A stretch of DNA of 64,000 bases, from the NCBI RefSeq assembly GCF_050947875.1, contig NC_134570.1:239684584-239748583 (forward strand). The letters run 5' to 3'. Both the position numbers and the translations under genes were made by a program. The DNA comes from Dermacentor variabilis. Its lineage: Eukaryota; Arthropoda; Arachnida; Ixodida; Ixodidae. Under the pieces are notes generated by a model that worked only from the letters and a program-made list of their open reading frames with translations, was not told where the DNA came from and ran no database searches. The stretch's first letter is position 1, and each line of letters begins with the position of its first letter. Below, one piece after another: positions 33,548-45,127 of this stretch.

Positions 33548-33874
33548 ATGGAACAAAGATTGCTAGGCGTAATGTTAAGAGACAGAAAGAGAGCGGTTTG
33601 GATCAGAGAGCAAATGGGTATAGCCGATATTCTAATTGGCATTAAGAGAAAAAAATGGAGCTGGGCAGGTCACATAGTGTGCAGGTTAGATAACCGTTCG
33701 ACAATTAGTGTAACAGAATGGGTACCAAGAGAAGGGAAACGCAGTCGAGGACGGCAAAAGACAAGGTGGAGCGATGAAATTAGGAAACTTGCGAGCGCTA
33801 GTTGGAATCGGCTGGTGCAGGACAGGGGTAATTGGAGATTGCAGGGAGAGGCCTTCGTCCTGCAGTGGACATAA
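33548..33874 (+). pseudogene. RTE C-terminal domain, copy 1
   Basis: A clean 108-codon frame carries WSWAGHIVCRLDNR and WVPREGKRSRGRQKTRW, the highly conserved end of RTE-clade polyproteins, and stops at 33872-33874 just before the gctgatgatga tail. Function of this tail domain is not established. Confidence 0.88.
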
Positions 33875-33993
33875 AACAGGCTGATGATGATTTCATCGCA
33901 CGAGACATTCCTGAGATTATAAATGTATATTTTCATGATATTAAAGAAAGAAAAATTGATCAAGTGGTTACGTTCACAAACTGAATATTGAAG

Positions 33994-34301
33994 AGTGGGC
34001 TCGTCGGTTGGCCGCCTGTCAAGATGACCAACCTGTTGCTTTTTTACATGCAGTCTTTCCAGCATGATAGCAGTCAGAGCATTGCCAGATTCAGCGTCCG
34101 TGGTCATCACCACGGCAGCTTCCTACAGAGACTGCACGTATGCACCACCACACCATGGCCATCGCTGGGTGTCAACGCGTCCAGGTCTATTGACATCATC
34201 AAGAGCACATATAAGAAGCCAGCCACCACCAGCACCTTCCAGTGGGCTCGTCGACTGGCCACCTGTCAACATGACCAACCCGTTGCTTTTTTACATGCAG
34301 T
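33994..34301. repeat. local direct duplication (61-bp match, 247-bp offset)
   Basis: The segment 33994-34054 recurs at 34241-34301 with about five mismatches; similarity continues weakly on both sides. This looks like a tandem unit of about 247 bp. No gene is assigned; open frames across it are repeat translations. Confidence 0.7.
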
Positions 34302-35504
34302 TTTTCCTGTTCAGCATGACAGCGGTTGTAGCAAGTTGCAGACGCTCATTCACACATTGCGGTACATTTTGGGTTCGTCTTTCTCTGGTGGTGTTCCTTT
34401 TCACATATCTCACGTATGTATATATCTCCTTTTTCTGCAGTTAGCGAAGGCTTTGCAGCTAGCCCGTGTTCGCTCCGTCTCTCTGTCGTGGGCTCGAAAC
34501 CGATATGTGTTCGAACTGCAGGCCGTTGATCTAAGAATGCAGTGATTGAGGCACACGATACTTCTCCCACCAATGTACACACGTACATCGGCTTATTGCT
34601 CTCATGATCGCGACCAACGTTTTTCGCATGAAACATTTCGCTGGTCACAGGCAGCATGCATTTTCATGTGCCAGCTGCATTCCCAGCTCCTTAGGGTCAA
34701 AATGAGAAGCACCATCAGCCACAACAAACTTTATGAAATCAAAGTCCAAGCAGGTTGGCACGAAATTCTATGCGTATGAGGCGTACCCGATAACCTGCTT
34801 TTTCATGTCTTGTGAAGTAATGACAGCTGCCAACTCATCAATGGTGGGCGACGTGATCGCTGCGAGCAGGGATCCTCGAGCTATTGCTTTCGAGTATATA
34901 ATCAGTTATGTGCGATTTCGCGTCTTCTCATTGGACGTGTCAGAAGCCATCTGTTGCGCTGCGCAAGGTGAGGTTGGCCCAGTGCGCGTCCTGCACCGAG
35001 TCACGCCGCAAAAGTGATCGTATTCCTGAATGCAACTATATATTTTCAAGCTGGCAACGAATAAATGGGCCGACTACACCAAGCACGCGCCAGCCTCGCC
35101 GGGCGCTGCCACGCTGGCAGCATGCTTACATTTGGCCAGCTGTCCCGGCGTTCAATTCTGCAAAGTTTGGGCAGGTTCGGGTTCTCTTGGGATCTCAGCC
35201 CACGTGACTTCCTATCAGGACTGGAACTAGCTGGCTGATAGCGGGCTGCCAGAACTCCGAAAATCGAATAGGCCCAGTGACAAAGGCATAGATTAGTACG
35301 TCACGAACTGGCACGATAAGCACATTGGCTCCTCTCATTAGTTTGCGCTTCTTGTACCTTTCACTGCGCTGCAAGTAGATTGTGACATGGTGTACGATTC
35401 TGTGGATTACCGACAGCTTCTATATCTCTGTTGCAGAGATGTTTGCCAAACACAAAGACCTGAAGTCTCTCACAAGGTGGCGTTGTTGTACACAAACAGA
35501 GGTA
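34302..35504. other. unassigned region
   Basis: No domain or transposon signature is recognised on either strand. The right part (about 34890-35240) is richer in GC but has no supported gene. Confidence 0.35.
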
Positions 35505-36640
35505 ACAGAATATAAATACGTTGGTATATGGATAAACGAAGGCAATAGATATATGGAAAAACAGGAAAATACCATAACAGTAAAGGGGAAGAGAAATGCA
35601 GCCATAATGAAGCACAGAGTGCTATGGGGATAAAATAGGTACGAGGTCCTCCGAGGTATGTAGAAAGGTGTAATGGTTCCAGGACATACTTTTGGAAATG
35701 CGGTTGTTTGCTTTAAATCAGGGGTACAATCAGGACTCGGCGGGAACCAAAGGTCAGTGGGTCGCCTCGCATTGGGCGCTTACGGGAAGACTACAAATGA
35801 AGCTGTGCAGGGTGATATGGGCTGGACCAGTTTTGAAGTGAGGGAAGCTCGCAGTAAAATTGAGTATGAAGAACGGCTGAGGAATACGGAAGGAAGTAAA
35901 TGGGCTGCGAGAGTGTTCAGGTACCTGTACAAGAAAAACATTGATTCACAGTGGAGGAAAAGAACTAGCAAGCTTACCAGCAAGTATACGGCCTGTAGGG
36001 TGGGCAACACAGCAACAAAAAAGGTCAAGCAGGAAGTCAGAGAGGCTGAAATAATCGCATGGGTGGCGGCAATGGAAAAGAAACCTGCCATGAGTAACTA
36101 CTTAAGAGGAAAAAACGAAATCGGGAAAGAAACCATTTATGATAACTCAAAGAGAAGCTCATTACTTTTCGAAGCCAGATCGGGATGCCTTAGAACATGC
36201 ACCTATAAAGCGAGATATAAGAAGGAAGAAGAATGTGCTTGCTGCGGTAAAGCTAGGGAAACGACGGAGCATGTTTTATTAGAATGTGCAGACGTCTACC
36301 CAGCGGTCGATTTAGGCACCATTGGCCTCCTTGAAGCCCTTGGGTTCAGCGAGAGCAGTGGAAAAATAAACATGTCCACAATAGGCATTAGTAAGAGGCG
36401 ATTGGAGGATTGGTGGAAGAAAAGTATGGAAACAACAAAAGACTGAGACATACAAAAGCACAGTTCGCAATAGGGGATCAGAAAATTTGGGCGTGGTAGT
36501 TCATAGTGTTTTTTTTTCTTTTTCCATTGTTTAACCTAGGTAGGACATTAGGCCGTATAATAGCAAGAGCTTGGTGGCTCAACCCACCGCTTCGTTCCAA
36601 AGGGGACGCTCATAACATCCATCTATCCATCCAGAGGCGT
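35505..36640 (+). mobile_element. LINE family A, copy 3, 5'-truncated
   Basis: The copy starts within the RT just before EYKYVGIWI and runs to the CATC-repeat tail (36617-36633), parallel to 2893-4045 of copy 1. Most of the C-terminal domain is open from 35673 to 36446, including CACCGKARETTEHVLLEC. The 22-G run of copy 1 is absent here, giving the ancestral state. An in-frame TAA at 35631-35633 and one at 35661 separate the start from the main frame. Confidence 0.88.
35673..36446 (+). pseudogene. LINE A C-terminal domain, longest preserved frame
   Basis: The 257-codon open frame covers the RT thumb and C-terminal domain. It has basic helices around residues 60-150 and the zinc-binding cluster CACCGKARETTEHVLLEC near residue 190, and ends with a WWKKS region. 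The Met used as the start is internal to the ancestral polyprotein, not a real start. It is the best copy in the window for defining the family C-terminus. Confidence 0.8.
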
Positions 36641-36644
36641 ACAA

Positions 36645-36830
36645 AGACAGAGTTCCCAGTAATCCTTCAAAAAGTTTGATGCTGGGAATTCTTGGTGTCT
36701 GTGGGTTTTCTCAATATAGGTAGATTAAGCAAAATAAGAACAAGAGCCTGGTGGTGCAATCAAACACCCTATTTCAAAGGGGACGTTCACAGTATTCATC
36801 CATCCGTCCATCAATCCAACCGTCCACTGA
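36645..36830 (+). mobile_element. 3' tail of a related LINE subfamily
   Basis: The sequence repeats the terminal pattern of LINE A (AGAGCCTGGTGGTGCAA, TTTCAAAGGGGACGTTCAC, then CATC-like repeats to about 36825) with clear divergence from copy 3 directly upstream. It contains no coding sequence. Confidence 0.7.
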
Positions 36831-36892
36831 ATATTCAACTACAGAGGTCTGGATTGGTTGCCTCCTCGTTGTGTTTATTTTGCGAAAAGGAA

Positions 36893-36945
36893 ACTTAATT
36901 TTAGGGGTTTATGTGCCAAAGCAACGATGTGATTACTGACCTTTC
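36893..36945 (-). mobile_element. fragment of Ruka-like SINE
   Basis: Only the SINE 3' end is present, around ggggtttatgtgccaaagcaa, which matches the same part of the 60502-60733 copy. Confidence 0.5.
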
Positions 36946-38130
36946 CTCAGCGATCATGTGGTGATGTGTCCGTTGCATGCCTCAACTGCGTCCGCGTTTA
37001 CAATGCAAGCGCGTGACACCTGTGTTGCGCAGCAAACCTTCGTTTCGACGGATATCGTAGACGGTGACCGCGCTGACGACACAAAGGTTTGGCCACAGCT
37101 TTAGAGGATGTGTAAGTTCTTTCAGAGCTCATTACGCCTTGTCCAAACGGTGCAAGCAGCGTTTACGGTGCTTTTACTAAAAGCAGGGCTAGAAATGCAT
37201 TCCAAGCTGTTAATACTTTCCGCTTATGAATTAAAGCAGGGTCAGTGCATTTTACTTTACCATATTTATTTGGCAAACATTTTGATTCTGACTCAGTAAA
37301 GTTCCTCGATGTGACCACTAACTGATTGTTCATTGCCATCACAATCGCTCGCGGGTGTGCTCAGTTGCGAAAACTTTGTTCTTGTAGCGCACAAGGTTAG
37401 AAATGTAAATGTTCTGTACTTCGTGTTAGCTTGTAGCAGAGACGTATTACGGCTAGTCCCTCGCTTACTCTCTAGACCGTTACGAAACGTTCAGCTTCGA
37501 ATGTTCATGTGCTGTCGGTGTACTCGCCGTCAGTCATGGTCGGGCGGGCGCATTGATTTAAATGTGCGCCTACTCACTTATTATTGGTACGTTGGTGATA
37601 TAGTGGGGATAAGTTCGCATGCACGTAGAGATAGATGTGTGCAGATGATGTGCGAGAAGCTTACTATGCCAGAAGTGGCACTACTTCCTTATGTAATAAA
37701 CAGCACTCATTTTTGAGGGCCGATGTTTCTGGACCAAGTCCTTTCGAGGTTCGCAATACAGTCTTGGCAGATGAGTTACCTTTTTTTTATCCTCATGGAA
37801 AGCCGTGCATTGCGAAGGGCTGGCAACACAGACAATCCTTATGTAGCAGCGGCCACAGATTGATTCCATTCCTTGTGTGAGTCATTTCTTTTTTTTTTTT
37901 TGCAGCTAACAACCGCAGATGCCTTCTCTCTATCATTCCACATTTTGCAGCATGAATTGAGCACAGTGCGTTAGCGAACCCCAAATTGCATTTTCGACAG
38001 CTGATCGCACAGTTACAGGGCAGAAGCAGTAATGGTTTCGTATTCATGTGCATCCGCTGAAGCAACGTACGGTGTGCCGCCGGAAGTATAATGTTGTTCC
38101 TGTAGAGCAAACTTCTCCGCAAAAATGGTT
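36946..38130. other. unassigned region
   Basis: No supported gene. Poly-T runs lie near 37780 and 37890. Confidence 0.35.
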
Positions 38131-38134
38131 AATA

Positions 38135-38290
38135 AAGCACGCCATAGTGAAGGATTCCGGATTAGTTTTCTCCTCCTGGGGTTCTTCAACGTGTGCATCG
38201 AACTTACGGTACGCAAGTGCTTTTGCATTCAACAATAATTAGAATGCGGCCACCGCGGCTGGTATCGAACCTGGGACCTCCTGCTCACTG
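38135..38290 (-). mobile_element. diverged, partial Ruka-like SINE
   Basis: Landmarks of the family are present in order (cacgccatagtgaaggattccgg, cctggggttcttcaacg, gaatgcggccaccgcggct, then a B-box-like ggtatcgaacctggga). The outer ends are missing, and it is strongly diverged. Confidence 0.65.
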
Positions 38291-38429
38291 TTTTCTGTGG
38301 CGAGACTGAAAAAAAAAAGTTGGCAGTCACTTTAGTATACGCTAAAGAGGACGAAGGCGAAAGCCTGCCCAATCATGAGGCATTCATTACTTGACATTTT
38401 CATTCTAATGCATTGTTACTTCCTATTAC

Positions 38430-38920
38430 TTGTTTACTCCCACCAAAGGTTGTGAGTTCAAGTGCCTTAATTAACTCTGTGTCAATTAACTGTGCCTTAA
38501 TTAACTTTGCCTTAACACCAGAGGGTGTGCATTCGACTCCAACCAAAGGTCTGGTTCGAGTGCCTTAATTAACTTTGCTTTAGCACCAAAGGCTGTGCGT
38601 TCAACTCCCACCCAAGGTCATGGGTTCGACTCTCTACCTTCCCAATGTTAAATGGAATCCAACTTGGAGATATAACTGGTTCACACATATGTCCAAGTGG
38701 GTTCGACTCCCACCAAACCTCGTGGGTCCAAGTGCCTTAATTCACTTTGCCTTAATCAACACCACACGTCATGCCGACACTTCTTCGCCTTGGCTTCACG
38801 CTTTCTTATAAAGAAAGTGATGGCCTTATTCACCCTAATTAACACCTAAGGTCATGGGTTCAACTCCCACCAAAGGTCAAGGGTTCGACTCACTACGAAT
38901 TAAGGCACCATAACACCGGA
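38430..38920. repeat. degenerate tandem repeat containing tRNA B-box-like motifs
   Basis: Imperfect units mix two motifs, gccttaattaactttgcc and ggttcgactcccacc, repeated at least six times with rearrangement. The second resembles a pol III B box. An unrelated stretch interrupts near 38640-38700. No coding potential. Confidence 0.65.
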
Positions 38921-39595
38921 CATTCGATTTTTCAACCCATGAGCCCTCTGAAGGTTTTTGCCTTAATAGACTTTTTCCCGTCGACATTTTTCTGTTATAA
39001 GAAAAAGATTATCATGAGGCTCCGCTCCACAAGTACGGGCCTGATTTTATATGTGCCTGTAATCTTGTCTTTCGGAGCCTCTGTGTTGGGTTTCGCCAGA
39101 GAAACGTTCGCATGCTTTTGCTAATCTCAAAGGGATAATTAACTTTAAGCCTTAGGAACACTTATTCTGTTCAAACATCGAGAACAAAAGGCAGATGATG
39201 ATGATGGTGAATCCTCAATTAATGGCACAAACCGACATACATTCAGGCACAAATATCAATGACGACAAAGAAGACAGGGTGAACTTGTGTGGAAACCTAC
39301 TTCCTTGATGAAAAAGCTGAAAATTCCTTCCAGCAACTTGGCTCACGAATATGAAGCCCACAGCGCGCACTGTGTTGAAGAACAGGAGTTTAATTTCGGC
39401 ACCTGCAATCAGCTTTTTATATTTTTCAGTCAATCTAAAATAGTTTAGAAGAAAGGTATGCATTATAGTATTACGATAGCAACTATATGGACACTCCAAG
39501 CGCATTTCCACCGTCAGCGTGAGGTTCTATATAAAGTCCAAAGGCGATAACACTGTCGCCTTACGCTGCATGTGCGAGTGAAGGCGTGTGAGGGG
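38921..39595. other. unassigned region
   Basis: No gene recognised on either strand. Confidence 0.35.
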
Positions 39596-39635
39596 AGCCG
39601 ACAATCTCGCCCACGCAAAGATGAAAGCAGGCAGG

Positions 39636-40002
39636 AAGCCCAGAACCAGCTGTCAGAGGTTTGGACATCTGGCAAAATAGTGTCGTGGTACACATTGATG
39701 TAAAATTTGCCCAGAGAAACATGAGCATGCTGAATGCAAGTCTGTGAAACAGCCTAAATGTGCAAATTGTGCAGGTAATCACGTGGCTTCTTTCTCAGGA
39801 TGTCCACAGAACGAGGCGGCATCCATGCTATGCAAACATGAATTAATTCATGGGAAGCAACCACAACACAAGGAGCCCCTTCCGAATCTTGATGCAGTGA
39901 GCCCAGCGAATAATCGCCAGTTTACAGCAACTGAACAAAAATCAAAAGAACTATTGTTACAGCTTCCTTGTGCTGTGCGTACAAGCGGCTGGAGTATGCG
40001 AT
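39636..40002 (+). pseudogene. LINE ORF1 (gag-like) zinc-knuckle region
   Basis: Three Cys/His knuckles can be read in one frame with an early stop: C-QRFGH-LAK-stop-C, CKICPEKHEHAEC, and CANCAGNHVASFSGC. This CCHC triplet is characteristic of ORF1 proteins of I/Jockey-type LINEs, which bind the element RNA. The C-terminal stretch to 40002 has no further motif. The N-terminal part of ORF1 is missing. Confidence 0.8.
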
Positions 40003-40371
40003 GACTTCCATCTTGCTAATTACATAATAGTATATGAATCCTCTCGTCCAGCTGGAAGCAGTACAACAATGCTCTGCATTCGAAAAAATTTGCCCTCTCA
40101 CCTCATTCAATCAAGAAGTTCAGATTTTCCTGAATATATAGGCTGCAAAGTATATCTTACAAAACTATGTGTAACAGTCGTAAGCATATACCTACAAGCA
40201 TCGAGACATATTACGATTGATAATTTGGCAAATATTTTTAGCAACACAGGTTCAAACATTACCATATGTGGGGACTTTAACGCACACAACGTAACACAGG
40301 GGAGTAATCACTGTGATGCCCGTGGGAATTCATTCAATGCGCCGCAGAAAGATTCAATTTGTCAGTATTGA
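39970..40371 (+). pseudogene. I-like LINE endonuclease fragment
   Basis: The frame reads SIYLQASRHITIDNL and then ICGDFNAHNVTQGS, containing the catalytic GDFNAH motif. It ends in a stop at 40369-40371; the downstream SDH block is recognisable only weakly near 40485 (SHHFPIL). The N-terminal QWN/E region of the domain is absent. Confidence 0.78.
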
Positions 40372-40587
40372 ATGATGGATCTGTTAAATTTATGAGGGAT
40401 TATCGCTACGCCAGTTGCACAGACATAACACTGCTCTAATGATCTTGTTACTGACACTGGGTGGACAACAGATACAGAAACATGTGGAAGCCATCACTTC
40501 CCAATTCTTATATCACATCCACATTTAGAAAGTAGTGCGAAATGAAGATAAGTAGAGTTAACAAACTGGCAGCTCTTTTATCAGCAC

Positions 40588-42180
40588 TTGTCCAGTCGAG
40601 TGGATTGTGAAGCTGACGTAGAAAAGCTCACATCAGCGATACAAGAAACAATTAAAATGTGTACGAAACAAGTGCCCCTTCCTGACGAGTATACATCAGT
40701 TGATGGAGAATGTGAACATTTGAGAGCTGTAAGACAAAGAGCAGAAAGAGCTTGTCACCAGAGTGGAAAAATAGAAGCATATAGAAATTCGCAGCAAATC
40801 TACTCAGTCATGTGGAGACAACTGCAAAAATTAGGGAAAAAAGATGGAGTAAACTTTGCAACATGTTGTCTCCCCTGACACCAGTTCCACGAGTATGGAT
40901 GACTATTCGTGCATTAAGCGGCCCTGCTGTTCAAACACAACTATTTCATGCTCTTGCAATAGCCAAGGATACTTCAGAATTAGTGACTGCTGAAGAATTC
41001 TGCAAAGTTATAACTAGAACAAGCGTATCTATTACTAGTGCTGAGCTTCAATGTTTCGTTGAAATGACAAAACAAAAAGTTCTTGCGTGTATTCATTTGC
41101 AGCATGTAGAATTCGACTACGAATTCTCTATGATGGAGCTAAAATGTGCGCTTGCGTCTTGTAAGACAAAGACTGCTGCAGGTCCAGACTTCATTACATG
41201 TGGTATGTTGCAAAATATGGGAGCTAATGGTCGATTGGCGCTTTTGGAATTACTCAATGACTTGTGGAACAATGAATCTGTCCCAGACTCTTGGAAAATG
41301 GCACATGTGATACTTATATAGAAGCCTGGAAAAACACCTCTTTTTCTTGAACCTTTCCATCCTGTAAGTCTGACAAGCTCTTTATGCAAGGTGATGGAGA
41401 AAATGAGCACTTCTGGATCACATGACAGGATTTCAAAGGTGGCGATGATGTCACATTAGCTGTTTTTTTTAGACATTAAACGAGCCTTTGACACAGTCAG
41501 CCATGCTCATATACCATGTGGCCTGCTAGAACTGGGAGTCTCTGGGAGGGCGCTACAGTGGATATCCAACTTCTCGAATGGCAGGTCAATATTTATTCAA
41601 ACAAGCAAAACAAAAAGTTCCTCTCATAACATTACTCAAGGAGTCCCACAAGGCAGTGTCATAAGTCTGTTTCTCTTTTAAGATTGGATTTACCGTGAGG
41701 ATTTCCACCTGCACTACAGTACTGTATATGTGCAGATGATGTTTGTATTCGGGCCGCTGGTTCAAGTACCAGCCTTGTTCAATCGACTTTGCAGGGAGGC
41801 CTAAACGATTGTGGACAAATTCTTAAAGAGGAATGCGACTGTCTTACAGTAAGACGGCTGTGTTGCCTTGCACCAGAGGACACCGAAAGGATTTTCAGCT
41901 ATGCCTTGAGGGACAACCTTTAGACATAGTGAAACAACACAAATTTCTGGGGGTTATACTAGACAGGCAACTTTCTTGGAATTCTCATATTAAGACCCTG
42001 GAAGAACAAATAAACTCATTAATAAATGTTCTTCGCTGCGTAGCAGGCACGACATGGGGAGGGTCGGTTTCATCCTTACTAAGAGTACATAAACCGCTCA
42101 TAAAACAAAAGATAGCGTATTCTTCACCTGTTCTGCATGGAATCTCCCGTTCATCTGAAGAGAGACTCTAACGATTAATA
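40588..42180 (+). pseudogene. I-like LINE reverse transcriptase
   Basis: Pieces in different frames cover the RT: a pre-RT linker (40588-40878), [14 protein letters not shown] and [13 protein letters not shown] (41180-41320), LDIKRAFDTVSHAHI (palm A, about 41475), ITQGVPQGSVIS (about 41632), a YICADDVCI block (about 41730) and HKFLGVILDRQLSWNSHI (41940). Stops at 41319 and 41680 and several frameshifts are present. Confidence 0.85.
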
Positions 42181-42534
42181 GCTAGAGGCCTAAGAGTATG
42201 CCTTGAGCAACCTTGCAGTAACCCTCCATTTCCTATTATGAGGACGGTTGAAACCTTTCGACATTACTTTTGCGTTTCAGTGCAGCACAAAAGACACCCA
42301 CTAGCAAGTGCACTAATTGAGAGAGACAGGGCGAACATCAATTCAGCGATTCAGGTGCACAAAGATCTACTACCACATCACGAATTTTGGTTCTCAGATA
42401 TGTTTTAGACTCCATGGCGACTCGTAGCTCCAAAAATTGAACTTTCAGTTGAGGGAATTATTTGCAAACGAGATATCTTTATGCTAGCAGCCCAACATCT
42501 GGCGTTATACCAAATATACTTTTGATACCCTGGC

Positions 42535-43227
42535 TATATTCAAGTGTATACAGACGGTTCTTGCCAAAAGAAATTCTTTACTATTCCAGAATGGAACCAA
42601 ATACAAATGTTTAAGCTATCTCACACGACGTCGTTAACAACAGAGCGTTTTGAAATATTGTCTTTGTTACACTGCACAAATTTAATGAAGATAGAAGAAC
42701 AATGGGTGATCCTTTGTGACTAGCAGGCAGCTTTGTTTTCACTTCATAGTGACATCAGCAATTCACAAAACATGGCATTAGTTAACAAGATACTTAAGAA
42801 ACTGACAAAAGCAAGTGAAGAAAATCGCACAGTAATGTTCCAGTGGATACCTGGCCACTGCAATATCCCTGGGAATGTTGCAGGAGATAAGGCAGCTGGA
42901 CAAGCACATGTTAATAACACCACACATGGTCTCCCTCTAACGCAAGGCGAATTGCGCCGCACACTAAGACAGATATCAGTCCGAGGTTGCAAAGTGACAT
43001 GGTTTGATCAGAACTCGACATTTACAGATTTATTTCACATTGACCCATCACTTCAGTTTAAAATCCCATCCACATTAAATATAACCATAGCCTTTGAAAC
43101 ACTCATTCACCATCTCGGTTTGCGGCTCGGTATTGCGAACACAAAACACTTTCTACATAAAGTTTCAAGAATAGGGTGGGATGCACTTGTGGCCATGCTG
43201 ATGAAGATGTACAACATCTTCTGCTAG
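42535..43227 (+). pseudogene. I-like LINE RNase H and C-terminus
   Basis: VYTDGSCQKK (first catalytic Asp) is at about 42545, ILCD followed by a stop where Ser is expected (second Asp region) at about 42712-42723, and WIPGHCNIPGNVAGDKAAG (the conserved GHxxIxGNExAD motif) at about 42845. The enzyme would remove RNA from the RNA-DNA hybrid. The presence of the domain helps to place the element within the I group. Confidence 0.82.
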
Positions 43228-43539
43228 AATGTCCGTGACACAACACACAGAAACAACGCTTAGCACTTGATTTAGTGACATTAGATCACAGGCCCTTCAA
43301 CCTCAGGAAAATCTTGGGTCCTTGGCCAACATACTCATTGCAAATACGAGCGTTACTGGCCCTTCAAAGATTTCTAGAAGCAAGCAATATTCTCAGAAAG
43401 TATTGAGTAGAGTGTTTAAATGTGATAGCGCATTCTATGTTTTTCTTTTAACCGACTTTGGCCAATCCAATGCCTGGTTTTTTGTAACTTCATAAGAATT
43501 TAATCGGAGTTTTTTTATGTGCCCTTATTTTAGTCTAGC

Positions 43540-43715
43540 TAAGTGACCGGACTTTGTGTTTACTTTAGTGCACATATGTGACTGGACTTTGTGTTGCTGT
43601 GTTTCGGAGTTGACTTTCAGTTTTAGTGTCGCATTAGCCTACTTAGGTGACTGGACTTTGTGTTTTTATGATTTGGAGTTGACTTTCATTTAGAGTGTGA
43701 CATTCGTGACTTATG
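43540..43715 (+). repeat. tandem motifs in the LINE 3' UTR
   Basis: The string gtgactggactttgtgtt (with one variant) occurs three times and ggagttgactttca twice, spaced by about 30-70 bp. It lies between the RNase H region and the terminal tail of the I-like LINE. Confidence 0.75.
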
Positions 43716-43844
43716 TTACAGTAATTTGTGTTATGATTTCACTATTTTTGTTATGAGCTTTTTTTTAATCCCTATGTGAAAAGGAGTAGCCGGTGCCAAT
43801 TAAAGGCGACATCTCCTAAATACCATATAATAATAAAAAAAGAT

Positions 43845-44940
43845 AGGTGGTAACACTCAGCCAGTACTTTTTCCAAGTTTGTAGATTTATTGCATGATGC
43901 CTTTCTATATAGACATTTTTTCCAGTTCAGTAGAGATTTGAGACGTTTTGAAAATGATGGGCTGCTGGAATAAGATTTAACAATTATTGTTGGAATGTAT
44001 TTATTTTTTAAGTTGAGAAGCACATTCTTGAACTCCCAGTTAGTATTTATGATTCGAGTCAGATACCAGTGTTCAAAACTGTCAAGAAAAATTGCAAGTT
44101 CAAGGTTTATAGCATCAAAATTTCTTGTTGTCACAATTAGTTTATTCATAAGCGATCGCTCTTTGATTGGGAGTGAAATACAGATGTGCAGGATATTATG
44201 GTCACTAATACCTCGTAACTTGTCGATTCTGGTAATGTCATCAGGATTGAATGTTAATAAAACAAGGAGTGAATGTTAATAAAACGTCCAGGATATTTTC
44301 ACCTCCACTAAGGTATTTTACCACTTGCAGCAGATTGAAGTTGTGCTAGGTCGAGGAATCGTTGTGCTTTGTTAGACAGTGAACTGTCTAACCAAGTTCA
44401 GGACTGAGAGTAAGGTCTAGTTGAAGCCAGGGTAATTAAAGTCACCGAAGAGGTAGATTGGTGCATTGGGAAACTGCATTTTAATCCTGGTTAGGCTGTT
44501 GGAAAAGTTATCACAAAAGGACAGTTGTCTATAGGAGGACTGATAGCAGATACCAAAGACCACTTTCAACGATCTGCTGCGTACACAGACAAATGAAAGT
44601 TTGAGGTGATTGGGTGATTGTCATAGAAGTAAAGATGACAATGTGCTTCTTACAGCAATGAGAAACCCTCCTCCTCTCCTACCACTCCTGTCATAGCGAT
44701 GTAGGATGAAGTTTTCATAAGTGGGGAAAACCTTGTGGTATGCAATATCTGGATTCAAACCCGTTTTCAGTTAGTATAATAATGTCGGCATTGGTGTCAT
44801 CGATGAGGTTGCTAATCTGATCACGCTTGTGTATTATGCTGCGAATGTTGGTAAAAGCAATGTTAAAGAGCTTGAACGATGAAGTTCGGCAGCATGGAAA
44901 ATTGAAGATCCTCATGGTTGGTGATCATGGCTCATGATTG
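43845..44940 (-). pseudogene. CR1/L2-like LINE endonuclease region
   Basis: On the minus strand, NIAFTNIRSIIHKRDQIS and ADIIILTENGFES (the N-terminal LINE endonuclease with catalytic Glu in TEN) appear at about 44880-44780. GGFLIAV-like sequence, FGDFNYPG (GDFN motif) and a block around LNLKNKYIPTIIVKS follow. Many stops break the frame. It resembles Jockey-superfamily CR1/L2 elements. RT is absent on this side; the element ends at the I-like LINE tail near 43845. Confidence 0.75.
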
Positions 44941-45127
44941 AACACTTTTGTTGAACTGCATTTATTCTGTTGTTTTCCTGTTTCAAACGGCCGTACCATT
45001 GTTTACATTACATTATTCCTAATTATGCACTTTTGTTTGCACCTGCTTTATGTATTCATTTGTATTGTATAGCTTGCCTGCTCCCCTCTGTAATGCCGTA
45101 AGGCCCCAAGGGTACAATAAATAAAAT
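44941..45127 (+). mobile_element. CR1/L2-like LINE 3' end, opposite orientation
   Basis: The stretch tgtaatgccgtaaggcccc followed by aagggtacaataaataaa matches the terminal UTR pattern also seen at 63098-63170 (ggggcctgtagggtagcat followed by a repeat tail). It abuts the inverted endonuclease part at about 44940, suggesting one rearranged insertion. Confidence 0.6.

Larger units (their letters stand above)
31223..33889 (+). mobile_element. RTE-clade LINE, copy 1, 5'-truncated, 11-bp target duplication
   Basis: An exact direct repeat, atttcatcgca, flanks the element at 31212-31222 and 33890-33900. Inside are endonuclease, RT and the RTE C-terminal block W-x-G-H...W-PREGKRSRGRQKTRW, then the short 3' UTR ending in gctgatgatga. 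These are hallmarks of RTE (BovB-like) elements. About 2.67 kb remain; the start of the endonuclease is missing. Numerous stops and frameshifts make it inactive. Confidence 0.92.
39600..43840 (+). mobile_element. I-like LINE with gag knuckles, endonuclease, RT and RNase H
   Basis: In order: zinc knuckles (39635-39800), a partial endonuclease (about 39970-40370), RT (about 41100-42180), RNase H (about 42535-43000) and a 3' UTR ending in ggagtagccggtgcc followed by an A-rich tail near 43830. RNase H inside a LINE places it in the I/LOA/R1-related group. The stretch between the knuckles and the endonuclease is too short, so an internal deletion is likely. Many stops and frameshifts are present. 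Confidence 0.85.

Noticed and set aside
33988..34545. 185-codon open frame as a gene
   Set aside because: It runs across the 247-bp duplication, has no domain, and its composition follows the repeat.
38430..38920. CRISPR-like array of repeats and spacers
   Set aside because: Repeats are degenerate, unevenly spaced and AT-rich, in an animal genome with no cas genes.
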